Assembly (NCBI RefSeq): GCF_028888695.1
Contig: NZ_PNFF01000001.1
Span: 62,001 to 126,000 of the forward strand
Reading direction: 5' to 3'
DNA from: Bacillus methanolicus
Lineage (GTDB): Bacteria > Bacillota > Bacilli > Bacillales > Cytobacillaceae
Length of the DNA: 64,000 nt
The notes below the pieces were generated by a model, which did not search any database, was not told the DNA's origin, and saw nothing but the letters and a program-made list of their open reading frames with translations. A program made the translations under genes and the position numbers. Below are positions 8,478 to 17,139 of the stretch, one piece after another. Within the stretch, counting starts at the first letter, position 1. Every line of letters starts with the position of its first letter.

Positions 8478-8840
8478 TTATCCCTTTAAAACATACGAGT
8501 TTCCGTCTTCATCAAGGAATGTTGCAAAAGTTCCCCATTGCATTTGCTTCGGTTCACTTTCGAATTGGACTCCATTTGCCTTCATTTTTTCATAAGTTGC
8601 TTGTATATCATCACACACAAAAACGATGGAAGGCTTCATTTGCTCCCAGCCTTTCATCATTGCTTTCGGGTAAAGAACAAGTGCAGTTTCGGCGCCTTTT
8701 GGACCAACTTCAAGCCAGCTTCCGCCAGGACCCATTGGAGTTTCGAGAATAACTTCAAATCCGACTTTTTCAGTCCAAAATGTTTTTGCTTTTTGTTGGT
8801 CTTCTACATAAACTGCAGCAGTTGCTATTTTAGTTATCAT
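8478..8840 (-). CDS. VOC-family (glyoxalase/bleomycin resistance-like) protein
   Basis: 120 residues forming one VOC module with two beta-alpha-beta-beta-beta halves (TAAVYVEDQQKAKTFW at the start; IVFVCDDIQATYEKMKANG in the middle; FATFLDEDGNSYVLKG at the end). The first strand has Val where glyoxalase I has a metal-binding His, so a canonical glyoxalase I role is unlikely. The family includes dioxygenases, resistance proteins and binding proteins, and the substrate is unknown. The ATG at 8840 has GGGAGGAAAAACA upstream. It is a stand-alone gene. Confidence 0.75.
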   Translation of the reverse strand: MITKIATAAVYVEDQQKAKTFWTEKVGFEVILETPMGPGGSWLEVGPKGAETALVLYPKAMMKGWEQMKPSIVFVCDDIQATYEKMKANGVQFESEPKQMQWGTFATFLDEDGNSYVLKG

Positions 8841-8979
8841 TGTTTTTCCTCCCTATAAAGTTTTGACAAATGAACTTTATCATGTCGATGAATTTTCGTC
8901 TTGTAAAAAAACGACATCCTTTGATTCTCTAATAAGAGTTCATAAACAAATTATAACAACAATTACACATAGCGGTGAA

Positions 8980-9043
8980 GGGGTCTGGCCCTCAACGCTT
9001 TAACGCGTTAACGCTTTTATGCAGAGCGGGCCTGGCCCTCAAT
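8980..9043. repeat. Dispersed GGGCCAGACCC-type repeat, copy A
   Basis: Two core palindromes (GGGTCTGGCCC at 8981-8991 and GGGCCTGGCCC at 9028-9038) bracket a spacer containing TTTAACGCGTTAACGC. The cores are 47 bp apart. The copy lies about 100 bp ahead of the ABC transporter operon. It belongs to the same family as the copies at 15478, 17864, 22493, 24184, 26163, 31254 and 46227. The remaining sequence between 8841 and 9138 shows no gene. Confidence 0.85.
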
Positions 9044-9138
9044 ATCTGAAAATTAAGATGAATTTAAGGTTGGCTGAACGTGGAGTTAAGGTAAGGTGTT
9101 TATATTCAATTTGTAAAGAATGGAGGAGGAAGGTTGTA

Positions 9139-10050
9139 ATGGAGAATTTGATTATTGAAACTAGGAATCTTTCAAAGAGGTTCGGAAGTTTTACGGCGGT
9201 AGATGATATTGATTTGAGAGTTCCAAAGGGAAAAATTTACGGTTTTCTTGGTCCAAATGGGGCCGGCAAGTCCACAACCATTCGAATGCTTCTCGGTCTA
9301 ATCAAGCCGTCAAAGGGCGGCGTCCGCCTGGTCGGCAAACCAATTGACAAAAACAGAATGGAAATTCTCAAGAAAATCGGTTCTCTTGTAGAAAGCCCTT
9401 CTTATTACGGGCATTTAACGGCATATGAAAACCTTGAGATTACAAGAAAAATTCTTGGGGTAGATAAAAAAGAGATTGACAGAGTATTAGACATCGTGAA
9501 ACTCTCAGATGTTAAAAATAAATTGGTAAAAAAATATTCGTTAGGAATGAAGCAGCGCCTTGGAATTGCACAGGCTCTTCTTGGAAATCCTGAACTGCTG
9601 ATTCTGGACGAACCGACAAACGGCCTTGATCCAGCAGGCATTCAAGAGATACGCTATTTGATTAAAACCTTGCCGGAAAAAACGGGAATGACGGTAATGG
9701 TGTCAAGTCATATCTTAAGCGAAATCGAGCTGATTGCAAACCACGTTGGAATTATCCATAAAGGAAAACTAATCTTTCAGGGAACAATGGATGAACTTCG
9801 CTCAAGAGGAGAGTCGCATATTACGATCGGAGCAAGTCCGGTCCACGAGGCTGCCAATTTTTTAAAAGAAAAAGGATATTCCATAAAGATAAATGAGAAT
9901 GGAATTATTGTGAAAGATCACTCCGTCAATCCTGCACAAATTAACAGAGAACTCGTTCTTGGTGAATTTGATGTTTATCACCTGAGCCAAAAGAAAGAGA
10001 CGCTCGAGCAAATCTTCTTGAATATTACTGCAAAGGAGGACGGGAGATGA
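9139..10050 (+). CDS. ABC transporter ATP-binding protein, BcrA/lantibiotic-immunity type
   Basis: 303 residues. Walker A GPNGAGKST lies at residues 38-46, the signature YSLGMKQR near 132, Walker B LLILDEPTNGLDP near 152 and the switch His in SSHILSE. The roughly 80-residue C-terminal extension is typical of BcrA-like exporters for bacitracin or lantibiotics. The ATG at 9139 has GGAGGAGG about 9 nt upstream. The reading frame extends in-frame back to 9019, but that part is repeat sequence. It overlaps the next permease gene by 4 bp (ATGA). Two permeases and an OmpR-type two-component system follow, the usual peptide-antibiotic sensing and export layout. The substrate is unknown. Confidence 0.88.
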   Translation: MENLIIETRNLSKRFGSFTAVDDIDLRVPKGKIYGFLGPNGAGKSTTIRMLLGLIKPSKGGVRLVGKPIDKNRMEILKKIGSLVESPSYYGHLTAYENLEITRKILGVDKKEIDRVLDIVKLSDVKNKLVKKYSLGMKQRLGIAQALLGNPELLILDEPTNGLDPAGIQEIRYLIKTLPEKTGMTVMVSSHILSEIELIANHVGIIHKGKLIFQGTMDELRSRGESHITIGASPVHEAANFLKEKGYSIKINENGIIVKDHSVNPAQINRELVLGEFDVYHLSQKKETLEQIFLNITAKEDGR

Positions 10051-10799
10051 GGTTCTTAAATCTGGTAACAGCCGACTTTCTCAAGCAAAAAAGAGGGCTC
10101 ATTTGGCTGTTTTTACTCGTGATTCCGCTCGGAACGACTTCAGCCATGTTTTTGGATATGTACATCAGATACGATGATTACCTATATTTCCGGGCGCAGG
10201 AAAAGGGTGTTTCCTCTTGGGAAATGCTTCTCGCTGAAAATCATGGAGTCTTAAACTGGGGTTTGTTTTTGCCGGTATTCGTAGCTGTGATAAGTGCCAT
10301 CATCCATTATACCGAAACAAAACAAGGCGCCTGGAAGAGTCTATTAAGTTTGCCGGTTTCAAGAACTTCAGCGTTTCTATCTAAATTTTCGGTCATTGTT
10401 TTTTTCAGCTGGCTATTGATCACTTTGAATTCGCTTGGTCTATTTCTTGTTGGTAAAGTCATTGGCTTTCCGGAGCCGTTTGAAGCCGATTTGTACATGG
10501 AATATGTTTTGTACCAATTTGCCGGTATTCTTGGTTCAGCAGCCATTCATAACTGGGTAAGTACACTGTTGAAAAATCAAATAAATGCCATTTTGATCGG
10601 ATTTCTCGGTATGGTCATTTCAATGATTCTATTATTTCAAGCACCTGATTTAAAGGAATTTTCACCTTATCTTTACCCTTATTTTGCTTATTCGCTTGAG
10701 GGAAATGAGCTAGCTGCAGCCATTGTTGGCGGAGTTTTGTCTTGTGCCGTCTTTTTATTAATTGGAATTTTTGAATTTAATAGAAGGGATATTTTATAA
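10047..10799 (+). CDS. ABC transporter permease (lantibiotic-immunity MutG/EpiG type)
   Basis: 250 residues with about six membrane helices, starting with a short cytoplasmic segment (LVTADFLKQKRG) typical of ABC-2 type permeases. The loop TKQGAWKSLLSLPVSR resembles the corresponding NNSWKQLLSLPVKR of the second permease at 12615, so the two are paralogues that probably form a heterodimer with the ATPase encoded upstream. Translation is coupled to the ATPase gene through the ATGA overlap. An IS110-family element now separates this gene from its partner. Confidence 0.82.
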   Translation: MRFLNLVTADFLKQKRGLIWLFLLVIPLGTTSAMFLDMYIRYDDYLYFRAQEKGVSSWEMLLAENHGVLNWGLFLPVFVAVISAIIHYTETKQGAWKSLLSLPVSRTSAFLSKFSVIVFFSWLLITLNSLGLFLVGKVIGFPEPFEADLYMEYVLYQFAGILGSAAIHNWVSTLLKNQINAILIGFLGMVISMILLFQAPDLKEFSPYLYPYFAYSLEGNELAAAIVGGVLSCAVFLLIGIFEFNRRDIL

Positions 10800-10914
10800 G
10801 GAGCTATTCCTGTAATGAAGAAATTTGAGGTTTGAAACAAAAAGAGCCCTCTTGGTATAGTACAGGGTGTCAATGCATTGACCCCGAATTAATAATTACC
10901 AAGGAGGACTCAAG

Positions 10915-12198
10915 ATGAATTATACGCAAAATCGTAAAATCTCGCAAATTACACCATCAACATTAATTGTAGGCATTGATATCGCCAAAGACAAACACGT
11001 CGCTCGAGCTCAGGATGATCGAGGAATCGAATTTGGAAAAAGACTGATCTTTGAAAATCGCATACATGGCTATCAAAAACTGCTTGATTGGGTTTCGAGG
11101 CATCAAAAGGAACACCAAAAAACACATGTCATTTTTGGTGTTGAGCCGACCGGTCATTTCTGGCTGAGTCTGGCCTATTTCTTGACTGCTAAAGGTTATG
11201 ACTTTGTCTTGGTCAATCCTATGCATGTCAAAAAAACTAAAGAGCTGGATGATAACTCTCCAACTAAAAACGATACGAAAGATGCACGTGTGATTGCACA
11301 GCTGATTAAAGATGGGCGATACTCCGTACCAAATCTCTTAGATGGCATCTATGCAGAGCTAAGAGAAGGCGTCAAATTAAGAGATCAGCTCATCCAGCAG
11401 CTTATGATCACAGAAGGTCGTATTCAAAATCACATCCAGCGTTACTTTCCGGAGTTTTTCGATGTATTTAAAGACTGGGAAGGAAAGGCAGCTCTTTGTA
11501 CATTAAGAAACTTTCCATTCCCCTCTCAGATTAAAGAAATGACATCAGAAGAAGTTCTTGCGAAATGGAAACAAGAAGTAAACCGTGGTGTAGGAATCAA
11601 ACGAGCTACAAAGTTAATAGAAGCAGCGAAAAAGAGCATTGGTATCCAAATTGGTATCAAGTTTGCTAAACGTGAATTGGATTATTTACTCGATCAATAT
11701 GAGCTATACAAAGAGCAATTAGGACAGTTAGATAAGGATCTGGAAGCACTTGTAGTAACGATACCTGGAGCGAAGGAAATGATCAATATTCAAGGCTTAG
11801 GTCCTACAACAGTCGCGCTATTCTTCGATGAGGTCGGGGATATAACAAAGTATAGTCATCCCCAGCAATTAGTAAATCTGGCAGGGCTGTCATTACGTGA
11901 ACATAGTTCCGGGAAGTTTAAGGGGCAAACCAAGATCACAAAACGAGGACGAAGTCGATTGCGAAGAGCTTTATACTTGGCCATTCGTCCACTCGTTGCC
12001 CATAATCCAACGTTTAAAGCCCTGCATCAATACTACACAAAGCGTCCTGATCGACCTTTGAAGAAACAGCAGTCACTGATTGCCTTGTGTTGTAAATTAC
12101 TACGTGTCTTATTTGTCATTGGTCAAAAACAGTGTGAATTTGATGGTTCAAAGTTATTGAGAGGTTTGCCTCAAATCGATTCATTACAGGCAGCTTAA
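10915..12198 (+). CDS. IS110-family transposase
   Basis: 427 residues. The N-terminal DEDD RuvC-like domain begins with LIVGIDIAKDKH and continues with GVEPTGHFW and NDTKDARVIAQL. The C-terminal IS116/IS110/IS902 domain has INIQGLGPTTVALFFDEVGD, followed by the conserved serine region LAGLSLREHSSG and the RGRSRLRRALY motif. IS110 enzymes work as recombinases guided by a bridge RNA encoded in the element. The ATG has AAGGAGG 8 nt upstream. The frame is intact, so the element may be active. Confidence 0.95.
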   Translation: MNYTQNRKISQITPSTLIVGIDIAKDKHVARAQDDRGIEFGKRLIFENRIHGYQKLLDWVSRHQKEHQKTHVIFGVEPTGHFWLSLAYFLTAKGYDFVLVNPMHVKKTKELDDNSPTKNDTKDARVIAQLIKDGRYSVPNLLDGIYAELREGVKLRDQLIQQLMITEGRIQNHIQRYFPEFFDVFKDWEGKAALCTLRNFPFPSQIKEMTSEEVLAKWKQEVNRGVGIKRATKLIEAAKKSIGIQIGIKFAKRELDYLLDQYELYKEQLGQLDKDLEALVVTIPGAKEMINIQGLGPTTVALFFDEVGDITKYSHPQQLVNLAGLSLREHSSGKFKGQTKITKRGRSRLRRALYLAIRPLVAHNPTFKALHQYYTKRPDRPLKKQQSLIALCCKLLRVLFVIGQKQCEFDGSKLLRGLPQIDSLQAA

Positions 12199-12490
12199 GG
12201 CTTTATTAAGTTCATGAAATCATTTCAGAATACCGTAATTATCTCAAATGACAAACACCAATAGTGCAGAGTTGGAGCTTATTTATTCCATACGGGCATG
12301 TGACCCAGCAAAGGAGCATATCCAACCTCCACCTCATGGATACGCAGGACGAAGGAATGTATGGAATTCAATCCGGAGAGATGTGGGAGGGTTAGCGACC
12401 GTGAGTGATGTGGAGATGATGAAGCACGGTTATACCTTATTTTTACCAAATAAATACAATTTGGTTGATAGGATGCCCCCTACCTTGTAA
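12199..12490 (+). ncRNA. Candidate bridge RNA region of the IS110 element
   Basis: About 290 bp of GC-richer sequence follow the transposase stop. An 80-codon open frame covers 12248-12490 but has no ribosome binding site and no recognisable protein features. The sequence holds several possible stems, for example AACCTCCACCTC near 12325 against GAGATGTGGGAGGGTT near 12380. IS110-family elements encode their guide RNA in a non-coding end: the left end in the IS110 group, the right end in the IS1111 group. The short left end here (under 100 bp) and the long right end suggest a right-end location. This is inferred. The flanking stretch 12491-12614 is AT-rich with no other feature. Confidence 0.5.
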
Positions 12491-12614
12491 ATTATTTAAA
12501 AAAATTCAACATATATCCATTAAATGAGGTGTGTATTCTATTAAGTGTCTATGAAATTTTGAGAAAAAGCGAGTATTCGGGAGAAAAATAAACTTTATTG
12601 AGGGAGGAAGAAAC

Positions 12615-13340
12615 ATGTTAAAGGTGCTTAAGATCGAATGGTATAAATTAAGGCGAACAAAATTAATTCTTACGGCAACATTGCTTCCGCTTCTTGCCGT
12701 TTTTCAAGGCCGGTTATTTGCCTTATCTAAGGAAGAAACCGAACCAAACTTATGGGGAACGATGTTTATCGGAACCATGTCTCAATATACATGGCTTCTT
12801 TTTCCAATCCTTATTACCGTTGTCATCGCGATTATGGCAAGAATGGAACACAGCAATAACAGCTGGAAACAGCTTTTATCCTTGCCTGTAAAAAGAGAAT
12901 CCGTCTATTTTTCAAAATTAATCATCAGCCTGTTCATTATTTTTTACAGTATTTTCGTTTTGATAGCGGGAATGGTTTTAGCTGGAATTTCAATCAGGGC
13001 AAGCGGACCGATACCGATTGAAATGGTTGTTAATAGGCCGATTATATCTGCCATTGCTTCACTTCCTATTATCTCGCTGCAATTCTATTTAAGCTATCGC
13101 TTCTCTCATTTTGGAATTCCGCTCGCAGCAGGGATAGGAATGAGTTTGCCTTCGATGCTGGTTGTCAACTCAGGAAAATATTGGATTTATTACCCATGGA
13201 CCTATCCGATTGTATCCGGTTTGAGCGAGATGTTTGGAACAGACGGAAAAGGTCCAATCATGTATACTGTGTGTTTTGTATCGTTTCTTCTGTTCATTTT
13301 GTTTGGTCTTTATCAGTTTAGGAAAAAAGATATCTTTTAG
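12615..13340 (+). CDS. ABC transporter permease, second subunit
   Basis: 241 residues with about six membrane helices, paralogous to the permease at 10047 (shared SWKQLLSLPVKR-type loop, same helix layout, and an FxFRKKDIF-like end matching FNRRDIL). The ribosome binding site GAGGGAGGAAG precedes the ATG. It would originally have been the third gene of the exporter operon. The IS110 insertion just upstream separates it from the ATPase, so its transcription, and that of the two-component genes 3' of it, may now depend on a promoter within or after the IS. Confidence 0.8.
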   Translation: MLKVLKIEWYKLRRTKLILTATLLPLLAVFQGRLFALSKEETEPNLWGTMFIGTMSQYTWLLFPILITVVIAIMARMEHSNNSWKQLLSLPVKRESVYFSKLIISLFIIFYSIFVLIAGMVLAGISIRASGPIPIEMVVNRPIISAIASLPIISLQFYLSYRFSHFGIPLAAGIGMSLPSMLVVNSGKYWIYYPWTYPIVSGLSEMFGTDGKGPIMYTVCFVSFLLFILFGLYQFRKKDIF

Positions 13341-13352
13341 GGGAGAAATTTT

Positions 13353-14075
13353 ATGCATGTTGAGGGAATTGCTGATCGGAAAATACTCTTGATTGATGAT
13401 GAAGAGGATATCTTGAATCTTCTTGAAACAGTACTGTTAAAAGAAGGTTTTCAGCATATTTATAAGGCCACAACAGGCGGGGAGGGCATTCAGCTCTGCA
13501 AAGAGTTAAAGCCGGATATGATTGTTCTTGATATTATGCTGCCTGATATTGATGGCTTTGAAGTTTGCAGGAGGATTCGGAAATTTTCATTTGTACCAAT
13601 TATTTTTCTGTCTGCCAGGTCGGATGACCTCGACAAGCTGCTTGGACTAGGAATTGGCGGGGATGATTATGTGACAAAACCGTTCAGCCCAAAAGAAGTT
13701 GCGTTTCGAATGAAAGTTCACTTCAGGAGAAAGCAGTATGACGGGCTGGAAGACGAAAAAGAAAATCGGAAATATGTGTTCGGTGATATTGAAATTGATC
13801 CTAAACGGGGCGAAGTGACAAAAAGCGGCAAACCCGTGATTTTAACAGCCAAAGAGTATCAGCTTCTCTTGTTTATGGCGGAAAATCAGAATCAGATATT
13901 AAGCAAACGGAAGATTTGCGAACGGGTTTGGGGAGAAGATTATTTTGGCTATGATAATACGATTATGGTTCACATCCGCCATTTAAGAGAAAAACTCGAG
14001 GATGACCCGGGAAATCCGGTTTATATTAAGACGGTAAAAGGGCTCGGATACAAGTTAGTTGCAAGGAGAGAATAA
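13353..14075 (+). CDS. OmpR-family response regulator of the ABC exporter
   Basis: 240 residues. The receiver domain (residues 9-125) has the acidic pair DDEED, the phospho-acceptor Asp in IVLDIMLPD and the Lys in VTKPFSP. The C-terminal winged helix (about 140-238) ends with HIRHLREKLEDD and VKGLGYKL. The ATG has AGGGGAGAA upstream. The gene lies 12 bp after the second permease and 1 bp before the sensor kinase gene. By analogy with BceR/BcrR-type systems it probably activates the exporter genes in response to a peptide antibiotic. Confidence 0.88.
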   Translation: MHVEGIADRKILLIDDEEDILNLLETVLLKEGFQHIYKATTGGEGIQLCKELKPDMIVLDIMLPDIDGFEVCRRIRKFSFVPIIFLSARSDDLDKLLGLGIGGDDYVTKPFSPKEVAFRMKVHFRRKQYDGLEDEKENRKYVFGDIEIDPKRGEVTKSGKPVILTAKEYQLLLFMAENQNQILSKRKICERVWGEDYFGYDNTIMVHIRHLREKLEDDPGNPVYIKTVKGLGYKLVARRE

Positions 14076-14076
14076 C

Positions 14077-15507
14077 GTGAAGTGGAAAATTACAAGCAGA
14101 TTCCTTGCTGCAATTATTATTACTATCATTATTTCTTTATTTGGCATTATGTTTTTAAACATAATGATATTTTATAAGGGTCCGAAAGATCCGGAAAAGC
14201 TTTTAAGTGTAAATGCTTCTTCGATCACATTGGAGTTTGGCGAAAATATAAAGTACCAGGATGGAAAAATTCACATACCGGAAGATAAACTTCAGGAATT
14301 GGAAAACTATCAGAGCTGGATTCAGGTTCTTGACGAAGACGGAAATGAAATTTTTCAAAAATATAAGCCGGCCCATGCACCAAATCATTATACACCAGGC
14401 AAGCTGATTTTTTACCATAAGTATTCAGGTGCAATTAAGGGATATACGATCTTTGTAGGAATTTTAGATGTCGGTGGGCGCAATCTCAGTTATATTATGG
14501 GGTTTCCGGTTGAAACCGTTGCAAAGGCCTCATTTTATTTCAACCCAAAGACAATCATTAGGGATATGCTTCTTTTTTTCGCAGGAACAACGGTTATAAT
14601 TATATTGATTTCATCGATTGTCGGTTATTTGTTTAGTGCCCAGTTAGCGAAACCGATTCTAAAGGTCATCAGCGGAATTCAAGCTTTGGCAGAGGGGAAA
14701 TATGTAAAAAAAGAGGCTCCGAAAGGGATTTATAAGGATGTCCATAAGAGTTTGAACCACTTATCAGATACTTTGGAGCAAAATGAAATGGAAAGGCGAA
14801 AAACGGAAAAAATGAGGGAAGAATGGATTACAAACATTACTCATGATTTGAAAACGCCGCTTGCTTCTATTAAAGGTTATTCTGAAGTGCTTGTCGATTC
14901 TAAGTACGATTTGGTAACAGAGGAGAGAATAAAGTACGCAAGTATTATTTTAAGCAAGTCAAAATATATGGAAAACCTTGTGGAAGATTTGAAGCTTACG
15001 TATCAACTCAAAAATGAACTTATTCCGCTGAACCGAAGCCGTGAGAATATCGTAGAGGTGGTAAGAGACACGATTATTGATATTTTAAACCATCCACAAT
15101 ACGAAGAAGCACCTATATCGTTTGAGGCAGGAGCAGAGGGGATCATGTTTTTTGGGGATCAGCTGCTTTTGAAGCGGGCAATCTCCAATCTTATTTATAA
15201 TGCGCTTGTTCATAACCCGAAAGGTACTGAAATAAGGGTAAGAGTTAAGAAAGCTGAACAAATAATCATCGAAATTGAGGACAATGGAAAAGGGATCGAG
15301 CCAGAGGAACTCGACAGATTGTTTGACCGATATTACCGCGGAACGAACACAGGAGAAGCCCACAAAGGCTCCGGCCTCGGCCTTGCCATCGCTAAACAAA
15401 TTATCGAAGTACACAATGGTGACATATACGTCGAAAGCAAACTCAATTACGGCACAAAAGTAACGGTTTTATTTGGAGGTCAGACCCGCGACGCTTTACC
15501 ACTTTAA
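14077..15507 (+). CDS. Sensor histidine kinase of the ABC exporter
   Basis: 476 residues. A first membrane helix (about 10-30), an extracytoplasmic sensor region of about 130 residues, a second helix (about 160-190) and a HAMP domain precede the H-box WITNITHDLKTPLASIKGY. The ATPase domain has the N-box NLIYNALVHNP, DNGKGIEPEE and GSGLGLAIAKQII. The GTG at 14077 is chosen because AAGGAGAG lies six bases upstream. An earlier in-frame TTG at 14059 lies inside the regulator gene. The last ten or so codons and the stop are made by a dispersed repeat, so the natural C-terminus has probably been replaced. Confidence 0.87.
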   Translation: MKWKITSRFLAAIIITIIISLFGIMFLNIMIFYKGPKDPEKLLSVNASSITLEFGENIKYQDGKIHIPEDKLQELENYQSWIQVLDEDGNEIFQKYKPAHAPNHYTPGKLIFYHKYSGAIKGYTIFVGILDVGGRNLSYIMGFPVETVAKASFYFNPKTIIRDMLLFFAGTTVIIILISSIVGYLFSAQLAKPILKVISGIQALAEGKYVKKEAPKGIYKDVHKSLNHLSDTLEQNEMERRKTEKMREEWITNITHDLKTPLASIKGYSEVLVDSKYDLVTEERIKYASIILSKSKYMENLVEDLKLTYQLKNELIPLNRSRENIVEVVRDTIIDILNHPQYEEAPISFEAGAEGIMFFGDQLLLKRAISNLIYNALVHNPKGTEIRVRVKKAEQIIIEIEDNGKGIEPEELDRLFDRYYRGTNTGEAHKGSGLGLAIAKQIIEVHNGDIYVESKLNYGTKVTVLFGGQTRDALPL

Positions 15508-15577
15508 CGCTTTTAAGTAGAGCGGGCCAGGCCCTCAATGCTTTACAGCGTTAACGCAACGCGGGCCGGACCCTCAA
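15478..15577. repeat. Dispersed GGGCCAGACCC-type repeat, copy B
   Basis: Three cores: a partial GGTCAGACCC at 15478-15487, GGGCCAGGCCC at 15524-15534 and GGGCCGGACCC at 15563-15573. The last two are exactly 39 bp apart, with TTAACGC-rich spacers. The block lies between convergent genes and contains the stop codons of both the sensor kinase (TAA, 15505-15507) and the ComM-like gene (TGA, 15574-15576 on the minus strand). Confidence 0.88.
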
Positions 15578-17115
15578 TGTGGTGATGGTATTCCTTTTGT
15601 TGTTTTTTCAAAAGGGTATTGTTTAAGTAATATTGCTTCTTCTAATGCTTGATCTGTGATTTCAGTTTTTCCGCTTAGATCGGAAATGGTTCTCGCAAGA
15701 CGAATGATCTTGATTTGATGCCTTGTACTCAAATTTTCTTTGATTGAAACTTGATTTAAGAATTTTTTTTGATACGGCAAGAGAGGGGATTGTTCTAAGA
15801 GTAAATCAATGGGAACTCTGGCATTGCTGATTGTAGTACCATATCTTGCATATTGAAACTTTCTCGCAACCGCAACTCTTCGCTGAATAGAGGCGGAGTC
15901 TTCGTTATGCTTTTGGCTTTCTTCTTCTATGTTGACTGATTTTAAGGTTAATAGTATATCCATCCGGTCTTTAATTGGACCGGAAATTCTTCTTTGATAT
16001 GAAAAAATTTGTCTGGGGGAACATACACAGTATTGAGTATTAGAATTCAAATAACCGCAAGGACAAGGGTTCATGGCACCAACAAGAATAAATTTTGCCG
16101 GATAAGAAACGGTTGATTGGACTCTGCTTATCGTTACTTCCCCGGTTTCCAGTGGCTGCCGCAGCATATCAAGCGTTTTCTTTGAAAACTCTGCCATTTC
16201 ATCTAAAAATAAAACACCATTATGAGCCAAAGAAATTTCACCGGGACGAGGGAAGGAGCCTCCGCCAATAATAGAAACAGAGGAAGCTGAATGGTGGGGA
16301 TTTCGAAACGGCGGTTCATATACGAACGGATACTGTTGTCCGGCTAATTGATATAAACTCAATACTTCAAGACTTTCTACTTCTGTTAGCTGCGGTAAAA
16401 TAGTAGGGAAAGCTTCAGCTAACATACTTTTCCCGCAGCCCGGAGGCCCAATTAGCAGAATATTATGTTGGCCGGCAGCAGCAATTTCTAAAGCTCGTTT
16501 TGCCTCTTTATGTCCATAAATATTGGAAAAATTTCTATCATATGAATGACTAGTTTGAGTGGAAGGAAGAGGATCGCTTCTTCTTGGAAGTATTAGAGTC
16601 TTTTCCCCTTGAAGATACCGAATTGTCTCTTCCAAGGAATTGATAAAAACCAATTCGACTCCGCTCAATTTTTCAAACGGGATAGAGTCATCAAACGGGC
16701 AGAATATTTTCTTAATGCCTTTTTTCTTTGCCCCTATAATGGCAGGTAAAATGCCACTAACTGGCTGTACAGTGCCATCTAACGACAAGGCGCCCAAAAA
16801 AGCACTATTTTCCGGGATTTCTTCTTTTATAAAATGAATATTTTTTAAAATTCCGATTGCAATGGCCAAATCAAAAAAGGGTCCATTTTTCTTCTGTTCA
16901 GGCGGTGAAAGGTTCACGATGATCTTTTTTTCGAATAATCCTTCCGAAAAAGATGAAAGTATTGCCGCCAGCACCCTCTGTTTTGATTCTTTAACTGAAG
17001 TGTCCGGCAATCCGACGATTCTAAAAGAATGCGGACCATCAAATACTTTTACTTCAACATTTACGATATATCCTTCCATTCCTTTCAGACCTAAGCTTTT
17101 TGTAACAATAGACAT
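15574..17115 (-). CDS. comM: YifB/ComM-family magnesium chelatase-like AAA+ ATPase
   Basis: 513 residues. An N-terminal ChlI-type fold comprises residues 1-185, a central AAA+ Mg-chelatase domain follows with Walker A LLIGPPGCGKSML and Walker B GVLFLDEMAEF, and a C-terminal domain begins with KFILVGAMNPCPCGY. In naturally competent bacteria ComM is a hexameric helicase promoting branch migration during transformation. Its role in Bacillaceae is less clear, so the symbol indicates the family. The ATG is preceded by AAAGGGATGATC. The gene lies 24 bp after the RAYT transposase gene, and its last codon and stop lie in repeat copy B. Confidence 0.85.
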   Translation of the reverse strand: MSIVTKSLGLKGMEGYIVNVEVKVFDGPHSFRIVGLPDTSVKESKQRVLAAILSSFSEGLFEKKIIVNLSPPEQKKNGPFFDLAIAIGILKNIHFIKEEIPENSAFLGALSLDGTVQPVSGILPAIIGAKKKGIKKIFCPFDDSIPFEKLSGVELVFINSLEETIRYLQGEKTLILPRRSDPLPSTQTSHSYDRNFSNIYGHKEAKRALEIAAAGQHNILLIGPPGCGKSMLAEAFPTILPQLTEVESLEVLSLYQLAGQQYPFVYEPPFRNPHHSASSVSIIGGGSFPRPGEISLAHNGVLFLDEMAEFSKKTLDMLRQPLETGEVTISRVQSTVSYPAKFILVGAMNPCPCGYLNSNTQYCVCSPRQIFSYQRRISGPIKDRMDILLTLKSVNIEEESQKHNEDSASIQRRVAVARKFQYARYGTTISNARVPIDLLLEQSPLLPYQKKFLNQVSIKENLSTRHQIKIIRLARTISDLSGKTEITDQALEEAILLKQYPFEKTTKGIPSPH

Positions 17116-17139
17116 GTATGATCATCCCTTTTCGTTTTA

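Larger units (their letters stand above)
10840..12500 (+). mobile_element. IS110-family insertion sequence (ends approximate)
   Basis: Transposase gene plus flanking non-coding ends inserted inside the ABC/two-component operon, between the two permease genes. IS110 elements lack clear terminal inverted repeats and often make no target duplication, so the ends are estimates. The left non-coding end holds an imperfect inverted repeat (CTCTTGGTA near 10850 / TACCAAGG near 10898) and a palindrome GTCAATGCATTGAC at 10869-10882. The right non-coding end runs for about 290 bp and looks structured. Confidence 0.75.

Noticed and set aside
9019-9138. Longer N-terminus for the ABC ATPase
   Set aside because: The 40 extra codons are partly repeat copy A and lack similarity to ATPases; the strong ribosome binding site supports ATG 9139.
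12248-12490. 80-codon open frame after the IS110 transposase
   Set aside because: No ribosome binding site or family features; better explained as a structured non-coding RNA in the right end of the element.
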